Shown piece after piece: positions 26,175-36,740 of a DNA stretch of 64,000 nt. The stretch is from Carboxylicivirga marina (GTDB taxonomy: Bacteria > Bacteroidota > Bacteroidia > Bacteroidales > Marinilabiliaceae): the NCBI RefSeq assembly GCF_016612505.1, contig NZ_JAENRR010000014.1, positions 52,034-116,033 of the forward strand. The letters run 5' to 3'. The position numbers and the translations under genes were made by a program. Position 1 is the first letter of the stretch, and the number at the start of each line of letters is the position of its first letter. The notes beneath the pieces were generated by a model, which was not told the DNA's origin, searched no databases, and saw only the letters and a program-made list of their open reading frames with translations.

Positions 26175-26960
26175 ATGGGAAAAAAGAGTTTAAAAATAGC
26201 ATTCATTATCCTGTGGATATTGCCTTTGTTGGCCAATAGTCAGTCAAAGCTGGTATGGTTGCATGGAAAAGTAATTAGCCAATCGAATAAGCGCCCCATT
26301 CCTCTGGCACAAATTGCCAGTTATAAAAAAATGAATGTGTACGTGGCCGATTCAGTAGGTGAATTCCGAATCATACTTGATAGCAAGGATAGTATCCGAG
26401 TTCTGGCTTTAGGTTTTGATGCGCATACTTTTTCATTGAATAGTTTTGAGGTCGATGCTGATAGGATGTATACGTTTTCGCTCAAACCCATCGCGTATCA
26501 AATTGAGCAGATTGACATTAATGCGAATAAGCACTATAATGATTACATGGAGAACTTAAAAGCCATGCGTCGCAAACAAATGGAGATGGATTTGCAACTT
26601 CCTTCTCATATTCAATTGGGCAGAAAACCAGATGTGCCGGTTGATATATTGCCAAGCTATCGAAGAAATCCACCTGTGCTTGCTGCTATTCTTCAGCCGG
26701 CTAATTTTATTTATTACCATACTGCCAAGTCAGAAAAGCAAAAGCGAAAAATGATGAAGGTTTTGAAGTACGAGAAGCAACGGCAATACATGACCAATGA
26801 AATGATGCAGAAAATTAGCGGGTTAAACGGTGATAAGCTTAATGGCTTTATAATCTACTGTAATGCTAATATCAAATTTGAGAAGAATGATACACCCTTA
26901 AGTATCAAATATAAAGTGGTGGATTTGTTTGAAGCATATAAACGAGATAAAAATGATTAA
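26175..26960 (+). CDS. Carboxypeptidase-like regulatory domain protein
   Basis: 261 aa with a signal peptide (IAFIILWILPLLANSQ) and a CarboxypepD_reg-like beta-sandwich (about residues 25-115: VWLHGKVISQSNKRPIPLAQ, GEFRIILDSKDSIRVLALGF), then a basic helical region. This is a common Bacteroidota arrangement in secreted or outer-membrane-associated proteins. Its stop codon overlaps the ATG of the next, paralogous reading frame (ATGATTAA), so the two were evidently translated together. Confidence 0.75.
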   Translation: MGKKSLKIAFIILWILPLLANSQSKLVWLHGKVISQSNKRPIPLAQIASYKKMNVYVADSVGEFRIILDSKDSIRVLALGFDAHTFSLNSFEVDADRMYTFSLKPIAYQIEQIDINANKHYNDYMENLKAMRRKQMEMDLQLPSHIQLGRKPDVPVDILPSYRRNPPVLAAILQPANFIYYHTAKSEKQKRKMMKVLKYEKQRQYMTNEMMQKISGLNGDKLNGFIIYCNANIKFEKNDTPLSIKYKVVDLFEAYKRDKND

Positions 26961-27714
26961 AGTTTGACTACTGATATGTGCTGCTTTATGTTGCATTTGC
27001 GGTCTTGTAAGTGCTCAAACAGACGATGATTTCGCCAATCAACTTATTGGAAAAATCGTTCAGCAAGATAGTATTACGCCTGTGCCTTTTGCCTTTGTTG
27101 GAAATAGTCATTCGGGCTTAGGTAAGGAAACAGGTGATAATGGAGTTTTTAAGTTAAATACAAGTCCCAATGATACCATCTTTTTTCGATGTCTGGGATT
27201 TCAGGATTCAATGCTTGTTGTTAATGAGCAAATGCTGGCCGATACCTTGCTTTGGGTGGTAAAAGAAAAGAACTATGAGCTTGGCTCTGTTGATGTATTA
27301 ATGTTTAAATCCTATGCATCTTTTAGGCATATGGTGGCTAATATGGATATGATGCCCACGGAAGGCATTAGTATGCCCGTATATGTTGATGCCCGTGCAG
27401 TTAAAAAATCTATTCGGGAAAAAGATCCGCGTTTTGGACCTGGTATTGCATTTGGTAGCGGAGTTACACGAAAAGAAAAAAAATATGCTGCCTTTGCCTA
27501 TAACGAAGCACGCTATGAGCGCTTTCGGGAGATGACTTCACGTGAAAATATGAGGTATCTCACCAAACTAGAGGGAGCCCAATTGGATTCATTTATGGTA
27601 TTCCTAAGAACTAAACATAAAATAGATCCCACACTTACTGATTATAAAATGATGGAAGCTATTAATATGGTATTTGAGCATTACATGGCTTTGAATACAG
27701 ATACCATAAAGTAG
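26953..27714 (+). pseudogene. Second carboxypeptidase-regulatory-domain gene, interrupted by TGA in the signal peptide
   Basis: Read from the ATG at 26953, the frame gives M-I-K-V, then TGA at 26965-26967, then LLICAALCCICGLVSAQ, a textbook signal peptide continuing without further stops into a CarboxypepD_reg-like domain (QLIGKIVQQDSITPVPFAF, GVFKLN) and a C-terminal helical domain like that of the preceding gene. Changing TGA to TGG (Trp) would restore a secreted 253-aa protein. The remaining start (GTG at 27082) would give a cytoplasmic fragment cut inside the first beta strand. It may be a true nonsense mutation, readthrough or a sequencing error. Confidence 0.7.
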
Positions 27715-27952
27715 TAAAACATGACGTTTGTCACACAGGTATTTGAACTTACATTTGATGTGTTTTTCAATTCTTATTCAAATGCGCTGTAAGTAATTGA
27801 AATAAAGGCCTTACAAATAGGATGTGCGCCTCTTTAATTTGAGTCGATTTTTCGAATCATACTATATATATAGAAAGAGTGTTCAAATAGTAACTCAAAT
27901 CGCATTGAAAAATACGAATTGTAAAAATATTTGATATTTATTTGACTATTTC

Positions 27953-27983
27953 TTTGGCATTATAAAAATCAATCCTACATTTG
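27953..27983 (+). promoter_or_regulatory. Promoter of the ilv-leu operon
   Basis: TTTG at 27953-27956 and TACATTTG at 27976-27983 with a 19-nt spacer match the Bacteroidota promoter consensus. The transcript would start near 27990, some 55 nt before the leader peptide. The 240 bp upstream of it hold no gene. Confidence 0.75.
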
Positions 27984-28044
27984 CTAACGTAAAAAGCAGA
28001 AAAAAGGGAATTTCTTAATTGAAGTTTCTTAAAAGCAAAAGAAG

Positions 28045-28113
28045 ATGAAATTCAATTTATCACTCATTCTCGACATTATTATTATTCTCGTGGTCATTAT
28101 TATTAGAACCTAG
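28045..28113 (+). CDS. ilv leader peptide (attenuation control)
   Basis: A 22-codon ORF: ATG, then an amphiphilic start (M-K-F-N), a mid-section with eight Ile, four Leu and two Val codons (including runs of four ATT and three ATT with GTG GTC between), Arg-Thr and TAG. Fourteen of 22 residues are the amino acids made by the operon. It sits between the promoter and a perfect intrinsic terminator, exactly the layout of a ribosome-mediated attenuator. It is too short for ORF callers. Ribosome stalling at the Ile codons would cover the pairing segment at 28065-28071. Confidence 0.88.
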   Translation: MKFNLSLILDIIIILVVIIIRT

Positions 28114-28117
28114 AGGA

Positions 28118-28174
28118 GTGAGAATGCTATGTAGATAAATCAAACGATATAAGATACAGAAGAGCTTTTCTCAC
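28118..28174 (+). promoter_or_regulatory. Antiterminator of the ilv attenuator
   Basis: GTGAGAA (28118-28124) is complementary to TTCTCAC (28168-28174), which includes the 5' arm of the terminator. The same segment (GAGAATG, 28120-28126) is also complementary to CATTCTC (28065-28071) inside the leader ORF. This gives the mutually exclusive 1:2 / 2:3 / 3:4 pairings of classical attenuation. Confidence 0.7.
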
Positions 28175-28197
28175 AAACGAGAAAAGCTCTTTTTTTT
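28161..28197 (+). terminator. ilv attenuator terminator
   Basis: AGAGCTTTTCTC (28161-28172) and GAGAAAAGCTCT (28179-28190) form a perfect 12-bp stem with a 6-nt loop, followed by T at 28191-28197, 22 nt before ilvD. Confidence 0.92.
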
Positions 28198-28218
28198 GAT
28201 ACAAACAGAAACAATAAA

Positions 28219-30048
28219 ATGAAAATAACACTAAGAAGCGCAACATCAACACAAGGACGAAGAATGGCGGGAGCTCGTAGCTTGTGGCGTGCCAATGGTA
28301 TGAAAGAACAGCATTTTGGCAAGCCTGTAATTGCTGTTGTTAATTCCTTTACGCAGTTTGTGCCGGGGCATGTGCATTTGCACGACATAGGTCAGATGGT
28401 AAAAAAGCGCATCGAAGCCAAAGGATGTTTCGCGGCTGAGTTTAATACCATTGCTATTGATGATGGAATTGCCATGGGGCATGATGGTATGTTGTATTCA
28501 TTGCCATCTCGTGATATCATTGCCGACAGTGTTGAGTACATGTGTAATGCACACAAAGTAGATGCCATGGTTTGTATCAGTAACTGTGACAAAATTACAC
28601 CTGGTATGCTAATGGCTTCTATGCGATTGAATATACCAACCGTTTTTGTTTCGGGTGGCCCAATGGAAGCTGGTAAAGCTGGTGGTAAAGCCTTGGATTT
28701 AGTTGATGCCATGGTGATGGCCGCTGACGATACGGTATCTGATGAAGAAGTAGATGAAGTGGAACGCAATGCGTGCCCTACTTGTGGCTCATGTTCAGGT
28801 ATGTTCACGGCTAATTCAATGAATTGTTTGAATGAAGCTATTGGATTGGCCTTGCCTGGTAATGGTACTATCGTAGCTACGCATGTTAATCGTAAAGGAT
28901 TGTTTGAAAATGCTGCCGATTTAATTGTAGACATAACCAATAAATATTATGGCGAGGGTGATGAATCTGTTTTACCTCGTTCCATTGCATCTTTTAAGTC
29001 CTTTGAAAATGCGATGACTCTGGATATAGCGATGGGAGGATCAACCAATACGGTTTTGCATATATTAGCCATTGCCCATGAGGCAGGGGTAAACTTTACG
29101 ATGGATGATATCGATCGTTTATCACGCAATACACCTGTATTGTGTAAAGTGGCACCTAACTCGCATTATCACATCGAGGATGTGAACCGGGCTGGAGGTA
29201 TCATGGGTATTTTAGCTGAGTTAAATCGTGGTGGATTGTTACACACTGATGTGAGTCGTGTTGATTTTCCTTCATTAAAAGAGGCTTTAGAGGCCTATGA
29301 TGTCATGTCGGATTCTGTTTCTGATGAGGCTAAAGAAGTTTATACCAGTGCACCGGCAGGTATGTTCAACCTGACTATGGGATCGCAAAAGACAAAGTAT
29401 GCCGAATTAGATTTAGATCGTGAGAAAGGGTGTATTCGTAGTATTGAAGGTGCCTTTTCGCAAGATGGTGGTCTGGCTGTATTGTTTGGCAATTTGGCCG
29501 AGAAAGGTTGTATCGTTAAAACGGCTGGTGTTGACGAGTCCATCTTTACTTTTAACGGTATAGCTCGTGTTTACGAATCACAAGATGATGCTTGTGAAGG
29601 CATTTTATCCGATGAGGTGAAGGCCGGAGATGTGGTCATCATTCGCTACGAAGGACCTAAAGGAGGGCCAGGTATGCAAGAGATGTTGTATCCTACATCC
29701 TATTTAAAGTCAAAGCATTTGGGTAAAGAATGTGCCTTGTTAACCGATGGACGTTTCTCTGGCGGAACATCTGGTTTATCCATTGGCCATGCATCTCCGG
29801 AAGCAGCAGGTGAAGGAAACATTGCCTTGGTGCAAAATGGCGACCCAATATTAATTGATATTCCTAACCGGAAAATAGAATTACAAATAAGTGAAGACGA
29901 GTTAGCTCAACGAAGAGCTACCGAAGAGGCCAAAGGAGATATGGCTTTTAAAGCAGTCAATCGCGAACGTTATGTATCAAAAGCTCTGAAGGCCTACGCC
30001 AGTTTGGTAAGTGCCGCCGACCAGGGTGCAGTAAGATTAATTGATTAG
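28219..30048 (+). CDS. ilvD: Dihydroxy-acid dehydratase
   Basis: 609 aa. It dehydrates 2,3-dihydroxy-isovalerate and -methylvalerate, the third common step of Val and Ile synthesis. Iron-sulfur ligands are visible at Cys119/Cys123 ([12 protein letters not shown]) and in [11 protein letters not shown] (Cys186-Cys192); the C-terminal domain ends [20 protein letters not shown]. It is the first structural gene after the attenuator, which is unusual compared with enteric ilvGMEDA order but common in Bacteroidota. Confidence 0.97.
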   Translation: MKITLRSATSTQGRRMAGARSLWRANGMKEQHFGKPVIAVVNSFTQFVPGHVHLHDIGQMVKKRIEAKGCFAAEFNTIAIDDGIAMGHDGMLYSLPSRDIIADSVEYMCNAHKVDAMVCISNCDKITPGMLMASMRLNIPTVFVSGGPMEAGKAGGKALDLVDAMVMAADDTVSDEEVDEVERNACPTCGSCSGMFTANSMNCLNEAIGLALPGNGTIVATHVNRKGLFENAADLIVDITNKYYGEGDESVLPRSIASFKSFENAMTLDIAMGGSTNTVLHILAIAHEAGVNFTMDDIDRLSRNTPVLCKVAPNSHYHIEDVNRAGGIMGILAELNRGGLLHTDVSRVDFPSLKEALEAYDVMSDSVSDEAKEVYTSAPAGMFNLTMGSQKTKYAELDLDREKGCIRSIEGAFSQDGGLAVLFGNLAEKGCIVKTAGVDESIFTFNGIARVYESQDDACEGILSDEVKAGDVVIIRYEGPKGGPGMQEMLYPTSYLKSKHLGKECALLTDGRFSGGTSGLSIGHASPEAAGEGNIALVQNGDPILIDIPNRKIELQISEDELAQRRATEEAKGDMAFKAVNRERYVSKALKAYASLVSAADQGAVRLID

Positions 30049-30147
30049 AATTAGACCAATAGACAGAAGACCAATAGACTATTTGATTAACCATGTTGTA
30101 CATCATCTAAGCATCTATAATCTAACAGTCTAAAAATCTATAATAGA

Positions 30148-31884
30148 ATGGAAACACAAACGCAAACAACAACCATGGAAGCCAAAGAGATGAAACAAAA
30201 ACGCATGAGCGGCTCCGAAGCAGTAATGCAATCTTTATTGCATGAAGGAGTAGATTTGTTATTCGGATATCCGGGTGGGGCAATTATGCCTGTGTATGAC
30301 GCACTTTACCACTATCAGGATAAGTTGAATCATATATTAGTACGTCATGAGCAGGGCGCTGTTCATGCGGCTCAGGGGTATGCGCGAGTCACTGGCAAAG
30401 TTGGCGTTTGCTTTGTTACAAGTGGACCGGGTGCAACCAATGCGGTAACTGGTATTGCTGACGCCATGGTAGATTCTACTCCTTTAGTAGTTATCAGTGG
30501 TCAGGTAGGTTCTGCCTTATTAGGTACCGATGCTTTTCAGGAGACAGATGTTGTAGGCATCACGCAGCCAATTACTAAATGGAATTATCAGGTGAAGCGT
30601 GCCGAAGAGATTCCGGAGGCCATTGCGAAAGCATTTTACATTGCTCGTTCAGGACGTCCGGGACCAGTTTTGATTGACATTACTAAAGATGCACAGTTTG
30701 CACAATTTGATTTCGAATATAAGCCAGTTGACAGGGTACGTAGTTACAAGCCTAAGTCATTGATTAATAAAGAAAAAGTTGCTGAGGCTGTTCAGTTGAT
30801 TAATTTGGCTAAAAAACCTTTGGCCTTGATAGGACAAGGTGTGGTATTAGGTAGTGCCGAGAATGAATTGATGGATTTCTTGAAGAAAACAGGTATACCT
30901 GCCGCGTGGACTTTATTAGGCTTGTCAGCGATGCCAAGTGATTTTGAGCAAAATGTGGGTATGTTGGGTATGCACGGACACTATGGGCCTAATGTTAAGA
31001 CTAATGAAGCTGATTTAATCATAGCGATTGGTATGCGATTCGATGACCGTGTAACCGGTAATGTTCAAAAGTACGCTACCAATGCTAAAGTGGTTCATTT
31101 AGAAATAGATCCTGCTGAAATCAATAAAATAATTTATGCCGATGTGCCTGTTTTGGGTGACGTAAAAGATTCATTACCAAAGCTAACTGAGATGGTATCT
31201 AAGAATAGCCATGAGGCTTGGTTAGGCGAATTTAAGGCTTGCGATAAAATTGAAAATCAAAAAATTATTGAGCCTGAATTACATCCGACAAAAGAAGGCT
31301 TAACAATGGGAGAAGTAGTCCGCAGAGTAACTGAACAATATGATGACGATGCCATTGTTGTGACTGATGTGGGGCAACACCAGATGTTTGCATCGCGCTA
31401 TTTTAAATTTAAACAGTCGCGTAGCCTGGTAACTTCAGGTGGACTTGGTACGATGGGCTTTGGTTTACCGGCAGCATTAGGTGCTAAGTTAGGTCAACCC
31501 GAACGTCCGGTTTGTTTATTTGTAGGTGATGGTGGATTTCAAATGACTATTCAGGAATTGGGAACTATCTTTCAAACACAGGCTGATGTCAAAATCATTT
31601 TATTGAATAATAACTTTTTAGGAATGGTTCGTCAGTGGCAAGAGCTTTTCTTCGACCGTCGCTACGCTTCAACTGAATTAGTTAACCCCGATTTTCAAAC
31701 CATTGCAAAGGGCTACGGCGTTGCTGGTGAAAAGGTCGACAGCCGTGATAATTTAGATGCTGCCGTTAAGCGCATGGCGGATCATAAGGGTGCTTATTTA
31801 TTAGAAGTTGTTGTTGAGAAAGAAGGTAATGTATTTCCGATGGTGCCAACAGGTGCCTCAGTTTCAGAGGTTCGCCTTGAGTAA
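30148..31884 (+). CDS. ilvB: Acetolactate synthase large subunit
   Basis: 578 aa thiamine-diphosphate enzyme that condenses pyruvate with pyruvate or 2-oxobutyrate. The catalytic Glu68 is in VRHEQGAVHAAQGYARV, and the ThDP/Mg motif GDGGFQMTIQELGTI precedes NNNFLGMVRQWQ. The N-terminal PYR, central FAD-type and C-terminal PP domains are complete. A short polar extension (Q/T-rich, about 15 residues) precedes the conserved start. It follows ilvD after 99 bp containing TCTA-type spacer repeats, and its small subunit follows. Confidence 0.97.
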   Translation: METQTQTTTMEAKEMKQKRMSGSEAVMQSLLHEGVDLLFGYPGGAIMPVYDALYHYQDKLNHILVRHEQGAVHAAQGYARVTGKVGVCFVTSGPGATNAVTGIADAMVDSTPLVVISGQVGSALLGTDAFQETDVVGITQPITKWNYQVKRAEEIPEAIAKAFYIARSGRPGPVLIDITKDAQFAQFDFEYKPVDRVRSYKPKSLINKEKVAEAVQLINLAKKPLALIGQGVVLGSAENELMDFLKKTGIPAAWTLLGLSAMPSDFEQNVGMLGMHGHYGPNVKTNEADLIIAIGMRFDDRVTGNVQKYATNAKVVHLEIDPAEINKIIYADVPVLGDVKDSLPKLTEMVSKNSHEAWLGEFKACDKIENQKIIEPELHPTKEGLTMGEVVRRVTEQYDDDAIVVTDVGQHQMFASRYFKFKQSRSLVTSGGLGTMGFGLPAALGAKLGQPERPVCLFVGDGGFQMTIQELGTIFQTQADVKIILLNNNFLGMVRQWQELFFDRRYASTELVNPDFQTIAKGYGVAGEKVDSRDNLDAAVKRMADHKGAYLLEVVVEKEGNVFPMVPTGASVSEVRLE

Positions 31885-31949
31885 GGATTGACATTATCTA
31901 AAGATGTAAGTTATCAATTGACAATTAACCAATTCGACAATTAAGAGAA

Positions 31950-32492
31950 ATGAAACAAGAATTCACATTATCAATATATTCTGAGAATCACGTCGGCCTG
32001 CTAAACCAGGTAACAACAGTGTTTACTCGTCGCCACATTAATATTGAAAGTCTGACGACTTCAGAATCCGCCATACCGGGTATCCATAAATTTACCATTG
32101 TGGTATTTACATCGCGTGAACAAGTCAATAAATTGCTGTTGCAAATTGAAAAGCGCATTGATGTTATCAAAGCCTATGTGTTTACTGCTGATGAAATAGT
32201 ACATCAGGAAGTGGCTCTTTATAAAGTAAAAACGGAGTCGTTACTCAACAGCAATGAAATTGAGCGCCTGGTACGTCAATATGGAGCACGTATCCTGGAA
32301 GTCACAAAAGAATATACAGTCATTGAAAAGACTGGTCACAAACGAGAAACGCAAGAGCTCTTTGATAAACTTGATCATTTTGGCGTTCAACAATTTGTTC
32401 GTTCCGGACGCATTGCGGTAACGAAGCTAAAGGATGAGTTATTATCAAATTATCTGAAGAAACTCGAAAAAGAAAAGACTCTATTAGATTAA
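31950..32492 (+). CDS. ilvN: Acetolactate synthase small (regulatory) subunit
   Basis: 180 aa with an N-terminal ACT domain (FTLSIYSENHVGLLNQVTTV, about residues 4-75) and a C-terminal half like IlvH/IlvN. It binds the large subunit and is expected to confer feedback inhibition by valine; it is longer than the E. coli IlvN (about 96 aa) and similar in length to IlvH. Position directly after ilvB supports the pairing. Confidence 0.93.
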   Translation: MKQEFTLSIYSENHVGLLNQVTTVFTRRHINIESLTTSESAIPGIHKFTIVVFTSREQVNKLLLQIEKRIDVIKAYVFTADEIVHQEVALYKVKTESLLNSNEIERLVRQYGARILEVTKEYTVIEKTGHKRETQELFDKLDHFGVQQFVRSGRIAVTKLKDELLSNYLKKLEKEKTLLD

Positions 32493-32588
32493 ACGATAGA
32501 GATAAGAAATAAGACTAATTGAAAAAAGCTAGTTGCTAGCCGCTAAGAGCTAGTTGCTCAAAAACATAAACATTAATCAAATAAAATC

Positions 32589-33641
32589 ATGGCAAAAATT
32601 AATTTTGGAGGAACTGAAGAAAACGTTGTAATGAGGGAAGAGTTCCCATTGGAAAAAGCACGTGAAGTATTAAAAGACGAAACAATTGCTGTAATTGGTT
32701 ATGGCGTGCAAGGTCCGGGACAATCACTTAACCTTAAAGACAATGGTTTCAATGTAATTGTTGGTCAGCGTAAAGAATCAAAGACCTGGGATAAAGCTAT
32801 CGCCGATGGTTGGGTTCCTGGTGAAACTCTTTTCGAAATTGAAGAGGCGCTTGAAAAAGCAACAATTATCCAGTACCTGCTTTCTGATGCTGGGCAGATT
32901 CAAATGTGGGACACCGTTAAGAAGTACTTAACACCGGGTAAAGCCCTTTATTTCTCACACGGATTCGGTATCACATACAAAGAGCGTACGGGTATTGTAC
33001 CTCCTGCTGATGTGGATGTTATCCTGGTTGCACCTAAAGGTTCAGGTACATCGTTACGTCGCATGTTCCTTGAAGGACGTGGCTTAAACTCGTCATACGC
33101 TATCTTCCAGGATGCTACTGGAAAAGCAAAAGATCGTGTTATCTCACTAGGTATTGGAGTTGGTTCGGGTTACTTATTCGAGACTGATTTCAAACGTGAA
33201 GTTTACTCTGATTTAACAGGTGAGCGTGGAACATTAATGGGATGTATCCAGGGAATTTTTGCTGCTCAGTACGAAGTATTACGTGCTAATGGTCACACAC
33301 CATCTGAAGCATTTAACGAAACGGTTGAGGAATTGACTCAGAGTTTGATGCCATTAGTAGCTGAAAACGGAATGGATTGGATGTATGCCAACACATCAAC
33401 AACTGCTCAGCGTGGTGCATTAGATTGGTGGAAGCCTTTCCGTGATGCAACTAAGCCAGTTTTTGAAAAACTATATTCAGAAGTGGCTGCAGGTAACGAA
33501 GCGCAACGTTCGATTGATTCTAATAGTCAGGCTGATTATCGTGTGAAGTTAGATGCAGAGCTAAAGGAGTTGAATGAATCTGAAATGTGGCAAGCAGGTG
33601 CTGCTGTCCGTAAATTGAGACCAGAAAACCAAGATAAGTAA
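32589..33641 (+). CDS. ilvC: Ketol-acid reductoisomerase
   Basis: 350 aa, class I length. It isomerises and reduces acetolactate or acetohydroxybutyrate with NAD(P)H and Mg. The Rossmann motif GYGVQGPGQ is at 37-45; the beta2-alphaB loop GQRKESKTW carries Arg/Lys, which suits NADPH. The C-terminal knotted domain has the Mg-ligand region TDFKREVYSDLTGERG, with conserved Glu and Asp. An internal hairpin separates it from leuA. Confidence 0.96.
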   Translation: MAKINFGGTEENVVMREEFPLEKAREVLKDETIAVIGYGVQGPGQSLNLKDNGFNVIVGQRKESKTWDKAIADGWVPGETLFEIEEALEKATIIQYLLSDAGQIQMWDTVKKYLTPGKALYFSHGFGITYKERTGIVPPADVDVILVAPKGSGTSLRRMFLEGRGLNSSYAIFQDATGKAKDRVISLGIGVGSGYLFETDFKREVYSDLTGERGTLMGCIQGIFAAQYEVLRANGHTPSEAFNETVEELTQSLMPLVAENGMDWMYANTSTTAQRGALDWWKPFRDATKPVFEKLYSEVAAGNEAQRSIDSNSQADYRVKLDAELKELNESEMWQAGAAVRKLRPENQDK

Positions 33642-33693
33642 AGACACAGGGTATAAGTATCAAGACGCAAATAAGTCTTGATACTTGTGTCTT
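33640..33693 (+). terminator. Strong hairpin between ilvC and leuA
   Basis: AAGTATCAAGAC (33655-33666) pairs perfectly with GTCTTGATACTT (33675-33686), and the outer AAGACAC (33640-33646) pairs with GTGTCTT (33687-33693) across a bulge. The following TCATCTTTT is T-rich. It could attenuate or process the transcript inside the operon. Confidence 0.6.
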
Positions 33694-33760
33694 TCATCTT
33701 TTAAAAAACAAAAACCGAAGGGGATAGGAATTCGGAATATTCATTTGTAAAACATTAACC

Positions 33761-35257
33761 ATGGATAATAAAGTTCATATATTCGATACAACATTAAGAG
33801 ACGGTGAGCAAGTACCGGGATGCCAGTTAAACACTATTGAAAAGATAGAAGTAGCCCGTCAGCTCGAGAAGCTCGGCGTGGATGTTATCGAAGCTGGATT
33901 CCCCATTTCGAGCCCCGGAGATTTTAATTCGGTGGTCGAGATTTCTAAAGCCGTTCAGAATCCAACGATTTGTGCATTAACTCGTGCTGTTAAAAAAGAC
34001 ATTGAAGTAGCGGCCGATGCATTGAAATTCGCCAAGCGTGGTCGTATCCATACAGGTATTGGTACTTCACCTTATCACATTAAATACAAATTAAATTCTA
34101 ACGAAGACGAAATTGTGCAGCGTGCTGTTGAGGCAGTTAAATACGCAAAACGATTTGTCGAAGACGTAGAATTCTATGCAGAAGATGCCGGTCGATCAGA
34201 CAATGAATATTTAGCTCGCGTGGTTGAAGCGGTAATTGCTGCTGGTGCAACAGTCATTAATATTCCGGATACTACTGGATATTGTTTGCCTAAAGAGTAT
34301 GGTGAAAAAATTGCTTACCTGGTAAATAATGTACCTAATGTGGATAAAGCTATTTTATCAACCCACTGTCATAATGACCTTGGAATGGCAACCGCCAATA
34401 CCTTAGCAGGTGTTACCAACGGTGCTCGCCAGGTTGAGGTAACCATCAATGGATTAGGCGAACGTGCCGGAAACACTTCTTTGGAGGAAGTGGTTATGGC
34501 CATGAAATCTCATCACGATTTGGATTATCAAACAGGGATTGATACGACGCAAATTATGAAAACCAGTAAATTGGTTTCGACCTTAATGCGCATGCCGGTT
34601 CAGGCAAATAAAGCCATTGTTGGTCGTAATGCTTTTGCTCACTCATCTGGTATTCATCAGGATGGCGTATTGAAAAATCGTGAAAATTACGAAATTATCG
34701 ACCCGGCCGATGTTGGCGTTAAAGAATCGAGTATTGTATTAACGGCTCGTAGTGGACGTGCTGCTTTAAAACACCGTTTACACGTTTTAGGTTATGAGTT
34801 TGAAGGTCCGGAGTTGGATGATATTTACAATCAATTTCTTGACCTGGCTGATAAGAAAAAGGATGTGGCTGATGAGGACTTAGAGGCATTGGCTGGCTCT
34901 GAAAAAGAAAAACAAGACCGTTCAATTAAATTAGAATCATTACAGGTGATTTCGGGTAGTTCGACCATCCCAACAGCGACTGTTGCTGTTAACTTCAATG
35001 GCGATGTCTTTACCGAAACGGCTTCAGGTAACGGACCAATTGATGCAGCTTTTACGGCTGTTAAGAGCCTGGTGAAACGTAAGGTACATTTGGAAGAATT
35101 CCTGATTCAGGCTATCACACGAGGTAGCGATGATTTGGGTAAAGTACACGTTCAGGTTGAGCATAAAGGCCACACCTACTATGGTTTCTCTGCCAATGTT
35201 GATATCATTACAGCATCTGTAGAGGCTTTCTTAGATTCTATCTCAAAAATTGGTTAA
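33761..35257 (+). CDS. leuA: 2-isopropylmalate synthase
   Basis: 498 aa. It condenses acetyl-CoA with 2-oxoisovalerate, the first leucine-specific step. The DRE-TIM metallolyase core is shown by [15 protein letters not shown] near residue 10, the metal ligands [12 protein letters not shown], and [16 protein letters not shown]. The C-terminal 120 residues are the LeuA dimer/allosteric domain. Compared with the second paralogue at 37562, its core (VPGCQ) is the canonical leucine enzyme. Confidence 0.96.
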   Translation: MDNKVHIFDTTLRDGEQVPGCQLNTIEKIEVARQLEKLGVDVIEAGFPISSPGDFNSVVEISKAVQNPTICALTRAVKKDIEVAADALKFAKRGRIHTGIGTSPYHIKYKLNSNEDEIVQRAVEAVKYAKRFVEDVEFYAEDAGRSDNEYLARVVEAVIAAGATVINIPDTTGYCLPKEYGEKIAYLVNNVPNVDKAILSTHCHNDLGMATANTLAGVTNGARQVEVTINGLGERAGNTSLEEVVMAMKSHHDLDYQTGIDTTQIMKTSKLVSTLMRMPVQANKAIVGRNAFAHSSGIHQDGVLKNRENYEIIDPADVGVKESSIVLTARSGRAALKHRLHVLGYEFEGPELDDIYNQFLDLADKKKDVADEDLEALAGSEKEKQDRSIKLESLQVISGSSTIPTATVAVNFNGDVFTETASGNGPIDAAFTAVKSLVKRKVHLEEFLIQAITRGSDDLGKVHVQVEHKGHTYYGFSANVDIITASVEAFLDSISKIG

Positions 35258-35321
35258 GTACGAATATGTAAATCATCGATTCGGCAATTAACCAATTAAG
35301 CGAATCGACAACAAAAGAAAA

Positions 35322-36725
35322 ATGGGAAAAACATTATTTGATAAAATATGGGACAGCCACGTCGTCAAAACCATTGATGACGGGCCCAATGTTCTTTATA
35401 TTGACCGTCACTTTATTCATGAAGTAACGAGTCCGCAAGCTTTTGGAGGTATTAAAGCAAGAGGTAGTAAAGTCGCACGACCTTCGCAGGTTATTGCAAC
35501 ACCTGATCATAATATTCCAACCATTAATCAGCACCTGACAATTCAGGACGAGTTATCGCGTGTGCAGGTGGAAACTTTGAAGAAGAATTGTGAAGAGAAT
35601 GGTATCACCATGTATGGTTTAAACCATCCGTATAATGGGATTGTGCACGTAGTTGGACCAGAATTGGGGATTACACAACCAGGCATGACCATTGTTTGTG
35701 GCGATAGTCATACTTCAACGCATGGTGCTTTTGGCAGTATTGCTTTTGGAATCGGTACCAGTGAGGTAGAGATGGCCTTGGCAACACAATGTATTATGCA
35801 GCCTAAGCCTAAAAGTATGCGCATCAATATCGAAGGGGAGTTGGATAAAGGAGTAGCATCAAAAGACATCATCCTTTACATTATCTCTAAGATAACAGCC
35901 GCTGGCGGAACAGGTTATTTTGTAGAGTTTGCAGGTTCGGCTATTCGCAGCTTGTCGATGGAAGCGCGCATGACGGTTTGTAACATGAGTATCGAAATGG
36001 GTGCCCGTGGCGGTATGATTGCACCTGATGAAACAACCTTTGAATACATCAAAGGACGCGAGCAGGCACCTCAGGGTGTAGCTTGGGACAAAGCAGTTGC
36101 TCATTGGGAGTCTTTGGTTACTGACGCTGATGCGCAATTTGATAAAGAATTGACCTTTGACGCAGCCGACATTGAACCGATGATTACCTATGGAACAAAT
36201 CCTGGAATGGGAGCCAAGGTATGCGAAAATATTCCATCATTGGATACTATTGAGGATAGTTCTAAAAATACTTTCCAGAAATCAATGGAATACATGGGCT
36301 TTGAAGCTGGTGATAAGTTAGAAGGAAAGCAAGTGGATTATGTATTTGTTGGTAGTTGTACCAATGGTCGTATCGAAGATTTGCGTGCTTTTTGTGAAGC
36401 TGTAAAAGGCAAGCAAAAAGCTGAAAACATAACCGCCTGGATCGTTCCTGGAAGTAAGCAGGTTGAGAAGCAAGCTATTGAAGAAGGTTTGAAAGACCAA
36501 TTGGAAGCTGCCGGATTTGAATTACGTCAACCTGGTTGTTCTGCTTGTTTGGCTATGAATGATGATAAGATACCGGCCGGTAAATACGCCGTTGCTACAT
36601 CAAACCGTAATTTTGAAGGTCGACAAGGTCCTGGTTCGCGCACCATGTTAGCAAGTCCATTGACTGCTGCTGCTGCTGCCGTTACAGGTGTTGTGACTGA
36701 TCCACGTACCATCTTTAACTTTTAA
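35322..36725 (+). CDS. leuC: 3-isopropylmalate dehydratase large subunit
   Basis: 467 aa aconitase-superfamily protein. The [4Fe-4S] ligands are in [12 protein letters not shown] and [31 protein letters not shown] is the substrate region. With LeuD it isomerises 2- to 3-isopropylmalate, and can also process citramalate. leuD follows after 15 nt. Confidence 0.97.
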   Translation: MGKTLFDKIWDSHVVKTIDDGPNVLYIDRHFIHEVTSPQAFGGIKARGSKVARPSQVIATPDHNIPTINQHLTIQDELSRVQVETLKKNCEENGITMYGLNHPYNGIVHVVGPELGITQPGMTIVCGDSHTSTHGAFGSIAFGIGTSEVEMALATQCIMQPKPKSMRINIEGELDKGVASKDIILYIISKITAAGGTGYFVEFAGSAIRSLSMEARMTVCNMSIEMGARGGMIAPDETTFEYIKGREQAPQGVAWDKAVAHWESLVTDADAQFDKELTFDAADIEPMITYGTNPGMGAKVCENIPSLDTIEDSSKNTFQKSMEYMGFEAGDKLEGKQVDYVFVGSCTNGRIEDLRAFCEAVKGKQKAENITAWIVPGSKQVEKQAIEEGLKDQLEAAGFELRQPGCSACLAMNDDKIPAGKYAVATSNRNFEGRQGPGSRTMLASPLTAAAAAVTGVVTDPRTIFNF

Positions 36726-36740
36726 TCAGGAGGAAGAAAT

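Noticed and set aside
27082..27714. Intact gene starting at GTG 27082
   Set aside because: It would begin inside the first beta strand of the domain and lose the signal peptide that is encoded just upstream in frame.
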